Positions 34,041 to 45,830 of a stretch of 64,000 nt of DNA are shown here, piece by piece. Position 1 is the stretch's first letter, and the number at the start of each line of letters is the position of its first letter. The DNA lies in the NCBI GenBank assembly GCA_964304625.1, contig OZ199838.1:10788001-10852000 (forward strand), in the 5' to 3' direction. The DNA comes from Kudoa neothunni. Taxonomy: Eukaryota > Cnidaria. The notes beneath the pieces were generated by a model, which saw only the letters and a list, made by a program, of their open reading frames with translations, had not been told where the DNA came from and searched no databases. The position numbers and the translations under genes are program-made.

Positions 34041-35440
34041 CTAGTTTGTTATCAGTAGGAGAGTGTAAAAGTACACATTTGGTTGGTATAATTTATGAAA
34101 CTATTTAATTACTTCTCTTGTTGTCAGATGATACTTAAGTAATTGACCTGTCAACCTATTGGCGTGGACAATGGCCCCTCTCATTTGTAATCAATGGCGC
34201 ATGCGTGTATATGATTATTTAATAAACGTGACTAAATGTGGTGTTTATTAATTTTTTAATGGTTGTCGTCTATCTCAATTTCTGGTATAAATATAAATGT
34301 TAGATGATAAAATCTCTGTAGAAGTAGTCATCGTGATTGAGTAGTTTCGGTGATATTTAAAAAATCCTTTTAATGTGGAATTTTTTACATATGTTAGATC
34401 ACTTTATTTTATATATTGAAAAAATGAAAGTGAAAATTTTAAATTCAATAAGCGCGTGTGTAGGTTAAGTAGTAAAAATCACTAATCCCTATTATTGAAT
34501 ATCAAACAACAAACAAAAATATCAACAGGTTAGATCTTAAAAATCCAAATTTTATTACGCTAAAGCTTAAAAGATTATGTTTAAAAATTTGGGATATACA
34601 CCTATTCTTGTTAGAAAAAATTTGGTCGGTGAGGGTCGTCGGAATATTTTATAATTCCTTAAATTTTCAAGATTACCAGATAATCTAATGTTTTAGGGAA
34701 TTCGTTATGTATAATACAAGAAATAATCTGTACACTTCATTTCAAATAACGATAATGAGAAGAAATATAGAGTTTGTTTTTAAAGTGATTTACGTTTTAT
34801 TGTTCAAAACTGTTATTATATTCGCCAAATTTAAAGATACTAGTGGTAAAAATAAAGTTAAATTAGTTAGATAATATTTCCAAGATATTTTCCATCAGGA
34901 ATGGTTCCAAAAATTTCCTATTTTTAACAATCAGAGCTGGCAGATAAATTAAATCCTGCTGATACATTTGAAGTAACAGGATTGTCCCATGATAATACAA
35001 ATATTCCCACGGGGATTAATCATAATCCCCTGCCATCAATTTTCAAATTTAAAGATAAACGTCTAGTTAGGTTTTAGTGACTGTTGACAAACACCTATTA
35101 ACGTCGATATAATAAGACTAAGAACAATTGAAACAGCAAATGTCAAAAGCTCAATAATAATATTTTTGTTGTATATAATGGAATGAATAGAATATTGGTT
35201 TTCTTGATATATTTATGGGAATTTGGTGTTGAGAAATGCAAAAAATAAATAATCTTTCAATTAATATAGAGGGAAGTAGTGGAAAATTTATTCTTTTCGT
35301 TTATTAAGCACAATTCTTGGTACTACTTATTGGATTGTGGAGTTCTGATTGGAGGGTTGCCCTCGAGAATAATTTAAGAACCGCATAGATTCTATTGGAA
35401 CCTTCATCTTACCCTATAGAAGAAGTGTAAGAATTTAAAA
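34041..35440. other. Gene-poor spacer
   Basis: Possible 5' exons of the gene at 33184-34040 could lie here, but none could be fixed. No repeats of note. The next 200 bases (35440-35640) may be the body of the SINE-like element. Confidence 0.4.
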
Positions 35441-35648
35441 AACCAAAGATCATCACTCAATTTTTGACTCTTCAAGAGCATTGACTCTGTGGGACCTGCA
35501 TAATTCTACCTAATATGTCCCAGACTACCGAAAAGTCGAATTCGATTCTCCAAACCGAATTGGAGCAGAATACATAAATACATAATAAGGAGCTTACACT
35601 ATAACTGAAACTTCTATAGCTAGAAAGACGTACGGAAAAGATTTAATT

Positions 35649-35716
35649 GCCTCAGCGGGACTTGAACCTGTCACCTCGGGAGTTGCGCTCTAGTGGCCCA
35701 GCACCCCTACAGCATG
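35649..35716 (-). repeat. tRNA-like sequence, probable SINE head
   Basis: On the minus strand an A-box-like GTGCTGGGCCACTAGAG is followed by a B-box-like GGTTCAAGTCCCGCTGAGGC, the internal RNA polymerase III promoter of tRNA genes. The T-stem has two mismatches and no matching 5' acceptor strand is visible, so this is not a functional tRNA gene. A tRNA-derived SINE whose body extends to about 35440 is the likeliest reading. A decayed tRNA pseudogene is the alternative. Confidence 0.5.
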
Positions 35717-36605
35717 TTAACCGCAAATCATTTTTTGTAGCGAAGAATAAGCAACTACGACATGTTAGCTTTCGAATTATACTTAACGTGATTGTAAACG
35801 AAAATTTATGACTGATAATATTGGCGATAAAAACTTATTTGGAGTTCACGAAGGGTTTAATCATAATATACCGGAATTAGTTATTTAAAATATTCTTGAT
35901 CTCATGATACAAAAGCAAAAAAATTACATAATAAACAACTTTTAAATTTATTGTGTTTCTACTATTAATAAAAACGTCGACAACTTAAAAACTCCAAATC
36001 TCAAATCTATGCCCAAGAATATTCATAACAACATTCTCAAGGCATTTATTATTACTTCTCTCTCTTCGACCTTATAGCTTCTGGAATAGAAATGTTCCAT
36101 TAGTGGAAATAATCTTGATATATCAAAGTTTTGATTGTGTTTATTATATTTTTTCTTCCGTTAGTGGAATAAATATATTGCACCTTAATCACTCTGAACT
36201 TTCGATTTCGGGCAGTACATTTAAAATAGCAGCGAAACCAATCTATTAACTGTATATATTTGGTAGAATGGAATTTCTATGATAAATCTCTTACTATGTC
36301 TCAATAATATAGATTATAAAATTGGGACGAAATATAATTGGATTACTCTCGAATAATTTCAGGTTCGCTTGTCTCTAAAGTATAATTGATTTCAAATATT
36401 CCAAACATATTGATTTTAAAATTAACTCATATTTAAGAGTTTATTTTAGTTAATTTTTAATTAGACGCATCACAAAAGTGTCGGTTTAAAGAATCTCCTT
36501 ACAAAGTGTCTTAAGTTAGTACGAAAACCTTATTTTTAACTCGAGTCTCTTCTAAAGTATACGTCAACCTTAAATATTACAAAAAAAGGAATTTCGTTTT
36601 TTTAA

Positions 36606-37290
36606 CCCTATAATGAGACGGAAAACGTACACCTTCCAACGATTTTTGGGGTGTAATACACCTACTCTTTTCTTGGTTGCATTTATTTATAAAATAATTA
36701 TACTAAATGATCCCTCTAAATCCGATATACGAGATGTTGATAGCCTCGGACTCTTTCGCGCGCAAAAAAAATAAAATCGAGTGACATAATAAATACTATA
36801 TTCTCAATAAGGACAACTTTTATCATTACAATGACTTCTCTACCAATTAAAAAATAATCTTAAATAAATTTAACCATTTGATAACAGTAAGCCGCTGGTC
36901 CTTTGCGACCATTCAAATTATTATCAATCGAAGTTCTCGATGCAGAGGGCTTATTTAGATTCAACACAATGCAATTCTTACTATTCAATGATCTGAATAT
37001 GTTACGAGATTCGAAAAATTCATCCGAATTTTCAGAGTATCTTAAAATGATCACCCAATTCCTTACCAGATGATTGGTTTCCGCTATTGTAGTCCTCAGA
37101 GCTGTTCGACATTATTAAGGTGGAGCATGTGCTAACTAATTTTTGTGACCTTCAGACGTTAAATTAATAAAAATCTAATCGACAGAATTCCCCAAACTTG
37201 TTTAAAACAAAGCACATGAAATAACGCTTTTAATAAACGAAAAAAACATATGGGATGTATTACACCCCAAAAATCGTTAGAAGGTATTTT
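36606..37290 (-). mobile_element. Deleted piggyBac element
   Basis: The left end CCCTATAATGAGACGG follows TTAA (36602-36605). Inverted subterminal blocks AACGATTTTTGGGGTGTAAT (about 36639) and ATTACACCCCAAAAATCGTT (about 37260) frame the element. A minus-strand fragment at 36860-37054 (LNLNKPSASRTSIDNN...GPAAY) matches the N-terminal part of the transposase at 16390 (LKKPTSPRTSIENIM...GPTTYA). Most of the transposase is gone. The right boundary is uncertain because no clean GGGTTAA is present. Confidence 0.6.
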
Positions 37291-38411
37291 TTTGATCTAC
37301 TTTTGTAACTTATTTTTTTTCCAAAAATTACAAAAATGAATTTTCAAATTAATCCTTAAAATATATCGATCGATTATTTGATAGCATACATTTATTTCAA
37401 GTAACTCTAAATTGTATCATAGACATTCGTGCGAATTACTCAACCAATACAACTCAGCTAGAGAACTATGTGCCAAGTATTAAGTCAAAAGAGTACGACT
37501 GAATAATACAATTATGCTATGATGAATTCTTGTTCCCAACGAAATGAGGACTAAAAATCTTGAATCAGATTTTGCAATCATGGAGCTAATATGATTCGTT
37601 TCTAGGTTCATAATCTTTTAAGTGTATAGCAAAAAATTGGAGTTATTTTTTTATGTAGTTATTCGTGTTTACATATCGAATGACGTTTTTTAGACGCTAT
37701 CATAATAATTAGATTATAAGGAATTATTGGCGACCTATTTTCAAAACTTGTGTTAATTATTTATTTTCATAAATTTAACGCATATTTATAATCTAATTTA
37801 AGAAAAAAAGCCACTTTTCCTAATGAACCCAATCATTTTTTATATGTAGAGACCAAGAGATCTTACCAATGATGAATTCCAAATACCATATTTTAGTGAT
37901 AAAAGAAAAACTAATAATTTTTGTTAAAATAACGTGATTCACCAAAGAGGTCATTCGTTGAAGCCGAATTTCAAAGTTTTTCTGTTTTCTATGAATAATT
38001 TGAAATAACAAAAAAGCTACTCAATTAAATTAAACATAGAAGACTTGATTATTAAAAATTAACAAACTTTTTAAGGATGCTGTTATTATATTTGTAGAGT
38101 GATTCTAAACTTCAGAAAGTTTTCTATGTAATGTTTTGGTCAAAGTGACTAAATAGATTATTATCTAAAATTAAATTTACTTGAAACTGGATAAAATAAG
38201 CACTCTTATAATTTCGACGCAATTAATAATGAGTAAAAAGTTTTCAATAAAATTTGTAAATTAATATTTCGTCACTTATGCAATGAGGATCAAAATTATT
38301 GAGAAAAGAATGAAACTTTATGTTTTTATACATTTTAAATTCTCAATATAATGAATGATCCCATTATAATTTTGTTAAAATAGCATGTAAAAGTTCCAGT
38401 ATATAACGATA
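37291..38411. other. AT-rich spacer between two transposons
   Basis: No gene or repeat could be supported here. Ends at the TA target site of the pogo element. Confidence 0.45.
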
Positions 38412-40421
38412 CACGGTCAGTGACCGGTTTTACGTACTTTTAAAAATCGCATTTATTTTACGAATTATATCATGAACAATTAAATAATATATTTACTAAC
38501 ACCCTTATTTATAAATTTCAATGAAAAAACTTTATATGCACCTAAATTTTGAAATCCAAATATCACGTGATTTACCAATTTTACGCATCTTTTCTGGCCA
38601 AATTGGTTTATAGTTTTCATTAAGGTGACGTAAATGGCAAATAAATATAAATCTAAGAATGGAACAATTGAAGAGAAATATAAAATTATTAAATATTATC
38701 ATGGAATCACCTCAAGAGGTGCGAAGGTTGCTACTATAAAACATTTTAATATATCAACAATATCCACTCTTAATGGTATTTTAAAAAATGAAGAGAAAAT
38801 TATAGATATGTTTGAGGGGGGATTGGTTTGTAGAAATAGGAAAAATCTAAATGATGGCACCAATATTTCCCTCGATGAATGTGTCTATAATTGGATATGC
38901 TGGGTGCGATCAAAAAAAATTGAATTAACTGCCACCGACATCATTGATAAGAGAAACGAAATTGCCAGAGAAAAGAATTTACCATCAAATGCAACATACG
39001 GTTGGTTTCGGTGTTTTAAATCGAGATTTAATCTCAACAAAATAAATTTCCATGGCGAAGCGGCTGACATTGACCCATGTACAAGTTCTGAATGGCTTTC
39101 TCAATTTAAAAACTTATGTGAAGGATATAGTGATGATTGTATCTATAATATAGATGAAACCGCGTTGTTTTATCAGCAACACTGAGGTATATTTTTTCAT
39201 TTGTCATACTTGCATATTTTATATAGGTAAAAGTTATGTAAGCTCCATAGAAAGTCATACAAAGGGAACAAGAAAGTCTAAAAAACGAATGACTGTTTTG
39301 TTCGGTGCATCGCTAAGCGGAGAAAAACTTGAACCTTTGGTTATTGGACCTAGTCGAAAGCCCAGATGCTTTAAAAATATAAATAGCCTTCCAGTTTTAT
39401 ATGAATCCAACAAGAAGTCTTGGATGACTAGTGAAATATTCCTAAGATATCTAACTAAAATCAATTCTATTTTCACGAAAAAAAATAAAAATGTTCTAAT
39501 TTTTTAGATAATGCAACCTCTCATCAAAAAAATCATTCAGTGGCATAAAGCTGATCTTTTTACCCAAAATACCACTAGCTTATTGCAACCCCGAGATCAA
39601 GGGATTATTCACTCATTCAAATGGTAGATAAAGAGGGAAATGTTAAAAAAATACATTTCATGTATTAAAGTGGGATTAGAACCAACCATTTTAGATGCGA
39701 TGATGTTGATTAAACAAGCGTGGGAATGTGAAAGCGTATCCACCATCATACATTGCTTTCAAAAAGCTGGGTTTTCATCTCGACAAACAGTCCCTGTCAA
39801 AACCTAACAGCATTTTGATATCACCCGACAGAGTTTATTGAAATATGTTGACACAACTCATCCAAATATATTACAAGAAGAAATTGAGGATAATGATGCC
39901 GACGAAGCTTCAATAGAGAATATCAGTATGGTCCAAACCCTATATTCTGAAAAATTCGATGAGTCTTCAGCTTCAGGTGATAAATTTTCGGAGTTTATAT
40001 ATATTAACTTTATGTAGAGAATGATGATTATAGTGATGAAGCGAATTGTGAAAAAAATTGATATTTTGGAAAAGAATCCAATATCATGTCAGAAGGCTTT
40101 GGTTTATTTGAAGGAGTTAAAATATTCTACAAATTTCATAAAGATGATCGATCAGCCATCTTAGCTTCGTTAGAAGGCAAGATACAATCAACATAATTTC
40201 AAGAACCCTTACTCAATCAAAAATAAACTGATTACTTCCATTTAAAAAAGGACTAAGCACTATACTACCCCAAATTAGCGCATTCTAATTACGTTATTTA
40301 ATAAACAATTGAATATTTTCCTTTGGCGCATGCGCATAATTACGTAAAACCGGGCGCGACTAATTAATTTTACGTACTTTTCCATGGTCCGAGGGGATTA
40401 CGTAAAACCTGTCACTGACTG
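38412..40421 (+). mobile_element. pogo/Tigger DNA transposon
   Basis: The left terminus CACGGTCAGTGACCGGTTTT and the right terminus, reverse complement CAGTCAGTGACAGGTTTTAC, are inverted repeats. TA target sites sit at 38410-38411 and 40422-40423. The element is 2,010 bp with one transposase gene on the plus strand. The terminal CAGT...GTTTTACG pattern is typical of the pogo group. Confidence 0.82.
38634..40018 (+). pseudogene. pogo/Tigger transposase, degraded
   Basis: The first frame (38634-39185) has a psq-type N-terminus (TIEEKYKIIKYYHGITSRGA), a CENP-B-like second helix region (NATYGWFRCFKSRFNLNK) and the first catalytic motif YNIDETALF. A GT-AG stretch at about 39187-39228 leads to GKSYVSSIESHTKGTRKSKK, LFGASLSGEKLEPLVIGPSR and WMTSEIFLRYLTKI, but leaves an in-frame TGA at the junction. 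The second catalytic motif LDNATSH follows in a shifted frame at about 39505. LLQPRDQGIIHSFKW (third motif region) is in the earlier frame again with a TAG. There are at least three lesions, so the copy is inactive. Confidence 0.8.
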
Positions 40422-40423
40422 TA

Positions 40424-41395
40424 TTAATTTTTTGTCAAAAACTGACATTTATACATTTATTTTGTCCGTAATACAGGAAATCATATTTTTATATGGGATT
40501 AAATCTTATCAGATATAATAACTAGGAATGCCGAATTAATTATATTACAAAAAAAAATTAGAAATTTTTGTACTGCTGTAAATTCTCAATATTATATGAA
40601 TTAATTTTTTAATATTGAATTTATATCAAGAATATGGACGCTTTAAGCGTAATCTCACAGAAATTGTCAACAAAAAAATTCTTGTAGTTAGATGCAGATA
40701 ATAATAAAGTTAATCGCAACTATTGCGAGATCCATAATTACTTAGCTAGAGAGTTTAATTTAAATATGATATAGAAACCAATACTACAATTAAGTTCTCT
40801 TCTACTGTGGAAAAATAATGAACCTTGCGATTTAGTCAATGAGACGGAGAGATGAACAAAACACCAGTCATTTATTCAGCTAAGCCTCAGTTAAACCATA
40901 AGAAACAGTTTAAATTTGTCCTTTAAGAACTTTATATCCTGAATTTAGCCAGGATAATCTCAAATTTAACTAATATACAAAATAAAAGGTATGTTTTCTA
41001 TATCAAGTAAATGAAGCCGAATTTTTGACAAAAATTAATTTAATAAAATAAGTTTAAAAATTTCTATTTTTCTACGAAAATTGTTTTTATTTTTCCTGTT
41101 TGAGTTTCCCCTAATGTGAAACTCTAGTCTAAACCTTAGATATGCGCATACAAATTGTTCCTAAACATGATAAATTAGTGTTATTTAAAAAATACCATAC
41201 TCTAAATAGTAATAAAAAACAGCTCACATTAAATGATCCGATTTATTTTTGTGAAATATTTAAATTTCAGGGAACTTGGGGTGACCAGTTGGGAACTGAT
41301 TTGAAATGCAATGGATATTTTAATGGAATCTAATATTTTAGAATTGTAAGATGACATAATTGAACCGATTCTTTACCTGAGTCATGTGTTTACTT
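40424..41395. other. Spacer between the pogo element and the PHACTR-like gene
   Basis: No supportable gene. A 63-codon open frame at 41142-41333 has no recognisable features. Confidence 0.4.
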
Positions 41396-42975
41396 TCAAT
41401 CATGAACATCCATTTCATTAGCCTTAAAATCATTAAGTTCTTTTCTAATGGATGCTTTGTCTTTGTTTGTAAGTCGTAGCCAAGGTTTTTCAGATCTTGG
41501 AGTTGAACAAGGTCCAATTAAACTATCCCAATAGATAAATAACTACCTCCTGTCATACTCAGGCTAGGTGCAACGGTAACCACATCACAGAAACGTAATA
41601 TTTTTTTGTTAACTAGTTCTGTTGGAGTGGGTCTGTGATCGAGCTAAATAAGTCCAATTTCAAGTGGCTTAATGTCATCATCGCTCAGACCTTATAATTT
41701 AGAAAATTTTTCAATTCGTTTTTTATTCGTTGTAATTCTTCGTTGGTTTTATCTGTAAATCAAACCCAAAATGTAGTAAACCACTTAAGATAAAATTAAA
41801 TAAAATATTACAGGGTAGATATTATTCTCTAGAAGATACCGCTGTGTGGGTCGTAAACTCAGACGTCTAAAATACGTTGATGTTATCAATATATCGGATA
41901 AACAACCTAATAAAATGGTTTACCGATTGAGTTTAGATTTGATATCATCTCGTTCGGGCACATCGGCAGATTTTTCTAAATTTAACGGATATAACAATAT
42001 ATTGCCAAATTTTTCGTGAATGTATGAATTTTACGCCTAATAATATTTTTGCTCTGAAGATATTCAATTGATGGTCGGCCTTTTAATTTCGTTTTTAAGA
42101 CTATTAATTCTCTTGACTTTGGGGTCATATTCTATTTATTTGAACGTAAAGTAAACATGGAAATCCATCACTAGACTAAATTACCATTCTCGATATTTTG
42201 CCATCGATCGCTCGCAAAGAGTTCACTAGGGGACCATCATCCAGGTCGTCGACTCTTCCTGTTCAGACGGATCGATATCGTTGAGTGGTTCTGTCCAAGT
42301 TTCAATTTTTTCATTAAGCTTGTCACTAAAATAAAGCCACATTTGAGTGTGCAACGAATGAAATGGATTCACTTCATTGAGTCATGAACTAAAGACATAG
42401 GTTCCGTAGTCGTAGTATCCGTTTTATTATCACCTAAATATTATAATAGTCTTTTTGATTAGTTACAAATATTTTGTTGAGTCAACTTGGTTATGATTGT
42501 CAGGAGTGAGGTTTGATAAAGTGGAAATATTTTTAATTAGTTGTTTATAATGAGATTTTTTGGGTGTGGCCAACGGTTGGTTCATATTAAAATTTGAAGT
42601 ATAATTGTCCGTCCATATTATGAAATTCGGATAATTTATGAAATATTTCCAGGCCTTAAATAAACGTATTAAATTTATTTCATCGTATAATTGATTTATA
42701 TATAATGAATGAGAATACTTTTTCCTTTATTTTTATTTTTCCAAAGTTTTAGACTCTTGACACGATGTTCTTCCAATGAGTCATCCTCTATGTTAGATCT
42801 GCGTTTTTGCCCTGACAAATAACGACACACTTAAACTAATCGGTGCTTTAAATGGAGGTTTTATAGGTGTGGATTTTCTTTGAAAGGGATTTATTTTATG
42901 ATGGTGTTGGTTGTGATCGATCATGTAGTTTGACTGTCTAAAGTTTAGCGTCAAAAATTGATCTTTAATACTCAA
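41396..42975 (-). CDS. PHACTR-like RPEL-repeat protein (actin and PP1 regulator)
   Basis: Phosphatase-and-actin-regulator family: RPEL motifs bind G-actin and the C-terminus binds PP1. Minus-strand exons: about 42975-42831 ([20 protein letters not shown]), 42811-about 42720 ([20 protein letters not shown], like the N-terminal basic block), about 42330-42190 (acidic), about 42118-42030 ([16 protein letters not shown]), about 41976-41830 ([19 protein letters not shown]), 41752-41691 ([20 protein letters not shown]), 41643-41547 ([18 protein letters not shown]) and 41495-41396 ([20 protein letters not shown]... ending in MDVHD). Three RPEL-type repeats plus the conserved KPWxxLTxxDKxxIRKELNxFK tail make the family secure. 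Phase fails by one base at three places: near 42243, between 41830 and 41752, and between 41547 and 41495. It is either a pseudogene or carries base errors. The first intron is only 19 (or 25) nt. Confidence 0.7.
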
Positions 42976-45491
42976 TAATAACCAGCGTTTATATTCATAT
43001 AAGTCTTTTAACTTAAAACAAAGTGTTAGAATAGTTAATTTATTTGGATTAAAAATCTAAAGAGGGATTACTCACATTTCTCATCCTAGCATTAAAGATA
43101 ATCCATTAAAAATAATTTGGTCTAAGGGAAAACTTTATCTCGATATTTCCTCCAGGAATTCATTTCTGACAATCCCATTTTCTTAATTAATCGAATGTGA
43201 ATACATCAACAATTCTGTGTTCATCAAAAATAAAACTATCAACAAATTTCTGTTTCTATATTACGTTATACATTGAAAATCAATCATGAATATTATAAAA
43301 GGAAAAATTATATCGAAACGGCCGACTGTATTTTATCGGTAGAAATAATTTACCGTTTCACTCTGTTCAGATATCAGATAGGTAGGTAGAAGGAATTTGA
43401 AAGTAGATCGATTCGATTCTTAATAGACTTGTGAAGAAGAAAAATCACTATTATTCTTCGACAAAACAACACACTGTGTTAAATAAAATAGGAATAAACC
43501 TCAAAAATCACAATTATATTTCAGTATAATAATTGGTCTGATTTAAACACTAGGATAGTTGCTTGTATTTAATCATGTATAACATCCTATCCGATAAATA
43601 CTATTGATATCTGTTTTCTATAGCCGTTATAAACATACTCCCAGCTCATAACCAATCCTATCCTTAATGAATTGTAAATTTTTGACCTACACCTCCATTA
43701 TTTAATTATATTTAAACAATGTCACTTAACTTTTAAGAGACCATTTAGACTTTTAAATTACAGGAGAAGCTGCAGATACGCCAGGTTATGAAAAATCACA
43801 AATTGATTCACTTCTATAAACCGATAATTTTACAAAATTAATATTGTTTTGGTTACATCGTGTCATAAAATGTATCTAATCCTGTCCTTATGTACTAATA
43901 GTTTTAGTAGAAAGTGGATTAATAAAATATTACTTTACATAAGTTGTATAAAAAATCGGCATCGTATACTTATATTAAATCAAGATATAACGAGACTAAA
44001 GAAAAGACAAACCAATTATGTCTGAATAGCCCAAATTTACTTAACACAGTTATTTTCCTGTGTTAACCACGTAAAAATATAACATCATCGTATCCATCAT
44101 TGGGGTTTGTATAATCCACAAAAATTTAATGGCAGTTAATATTCGATGGAATTTAACGCTAAGTTGGAACAGAATTAATCGATTTGTCCACTATTGCTGA
44201 TCTAAAAAATAATCATATCTAAACACAGAATCAGAATCTGATTTGTAGTCTGAATAATTATCTTCAATAGTTCCCTCGTAAATCCATTTATATAATTTAA
44301 TACATTTACAGCACAAATTCTGAAATACATAATTTCAATCAATGTTAAAAAAACTTTTTGGAGTCAGGGACCATTTTCATATCTTCAACAGCTGCCAGGT
44401 ACCAGAAAGCTTGAAACTAAAGTTGTAAATCGCATTTTGAAGAAATTAACGAATTTCAAAAAGCGAAAACATATGAATAATAATTTATAATTTATAAGTT
44501 TACTAAATGCATGAATTGAGTAAAGATTGGGCATACTGACGCATTAATGTGATGAGTGCTGTTTCTTCAATTCATGGTTAAGTGCATTCTCCTAAATTCA
44601 CGGAAATCTATTAAATAGTTTTATAAAAATCCAACATCCAATTTTCTAATACGCGCCACAAATTTCATCAGAGGAGTGGACAAAGGTAGTTTCAAGCTGA
44701 TATTTCGCTGGTAAATCAACCTTTGGAAACACCGAATAGGCTAACGAAAAATTTTATTAACTATCTTGAATGATCAAAATATTTAAATATTGAGTTAAAA
44801 AAATGAATCAAAATGGCTACTTTTTCGATATAATTGTGTGTGTCGATATTTTGATTCTTCACTACATGCCGCTGAAATTTGGATAAGCGTATAAAGTTTT
44901 GAGGCACCGATTAATGCCTAAAGATTTTTATTTGATTCTGATTGACCTAATATCGTTTGTGAGATGACATGAAAACTGATTTTTTTCATGTAATTTTCAT
45001 TTCTAATAATTTTAATGTCGAGTTATAATCAACAAGAAAAATTAAATCAGGTCCGATTAGCCATGGAAACGAAAGATTTATTTTTATAATGTATTTTTAG
45101 TAATTGAATGATCACTTCAATTAGCTTGTGAAATCCCTTAAGCATTTTACTCGATTAACCTACGTACCTAGCAGTAATAAACAAATCACAAAAAATAATT
45201 TTTGGAACCTCATTAAGTGGCCTCGATGTATTAAATATCTAGATAAACCTTTGAAACGTTATCGATAAAATATTTCTTCATCTATTTGAAAGTGCGTCAT
45301 GAATCTGAACTTAATTAGGTTTTATTACAGGTCACAAAAAACTTATTGAGCATCAATGTTTGTGCCTAGCCCAACCAACACATGTAGACATGCAATTTCA
45401 CATAGATATTGCATTATTCTCTACAATATTTGTGTGAAAAAACGTTGGTATAGATGTGATAGCTTCAAACCTCTTTGAGGATTTTATAAAA
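42976..45491. other. Gene-poor spacer
   Basis: Possible 5' exons of the PHACTR-like gene could lie in the first kilobase, but none could be defined. The rest is AT-rich without recognisable features. Confidence 0.4.
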
Positions 45492-45830
45492 ATGGAAGCG
45501 AAGGAATTATTGCATAGATCGATGAAACTGCCGCCTTCAAAAGAGAGTGTAATGTTGGACGAGTATTAAAGAATCAGAAGCTATGGAAGATTGGAGGAAT
45601 CGATGTAAATTATTTTCTTAAGATTACTCAACAGAGAAATCATGTTGTTTTCAAAACAATCGTAATAGATAACAACTAGGGAAGCTTAACGATTTGGACG
45701 GCCGGCTGGGCTGGATATGATATAGTTTAGCAAGCCTAGGCTTCGTTTGTGTGAGTCATCTACAATGAAATGATTTTATTAACCAAAGAATCCATACAAA
45801 CAGAAGTGATCTACTCGAAGAATTTTTAAG
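45492..45830 (+). pseudogene. ISXO2-like (IS1595-type) transposase relic
   Basis: Reading from 45518 gives IDETAAFKRECNVGRVLKNQ, LWKIGGIDVNYFLKITQQRN, VVFKTIVIDNN, then after a stop TIWTAGWAGYD, and after more stops VIYNEMILLTKESIQTEVIY. This is the DDE_Tnp_IS1595 pattern: IDE, RG..L..Q..W.IGGI, the D..RAY region replaced by degenerate sequence, and the N...T..IES(K) block. Four in-frame stops make it dead. Its ends were not identified. Confidence 0.6.

Noticed and set aside
35649-35716. Functional tRNA gene
   Set aside because: The T-stem has two mismatches and there is no complementary acceptor stem. Kept as a SINE-like repeat.
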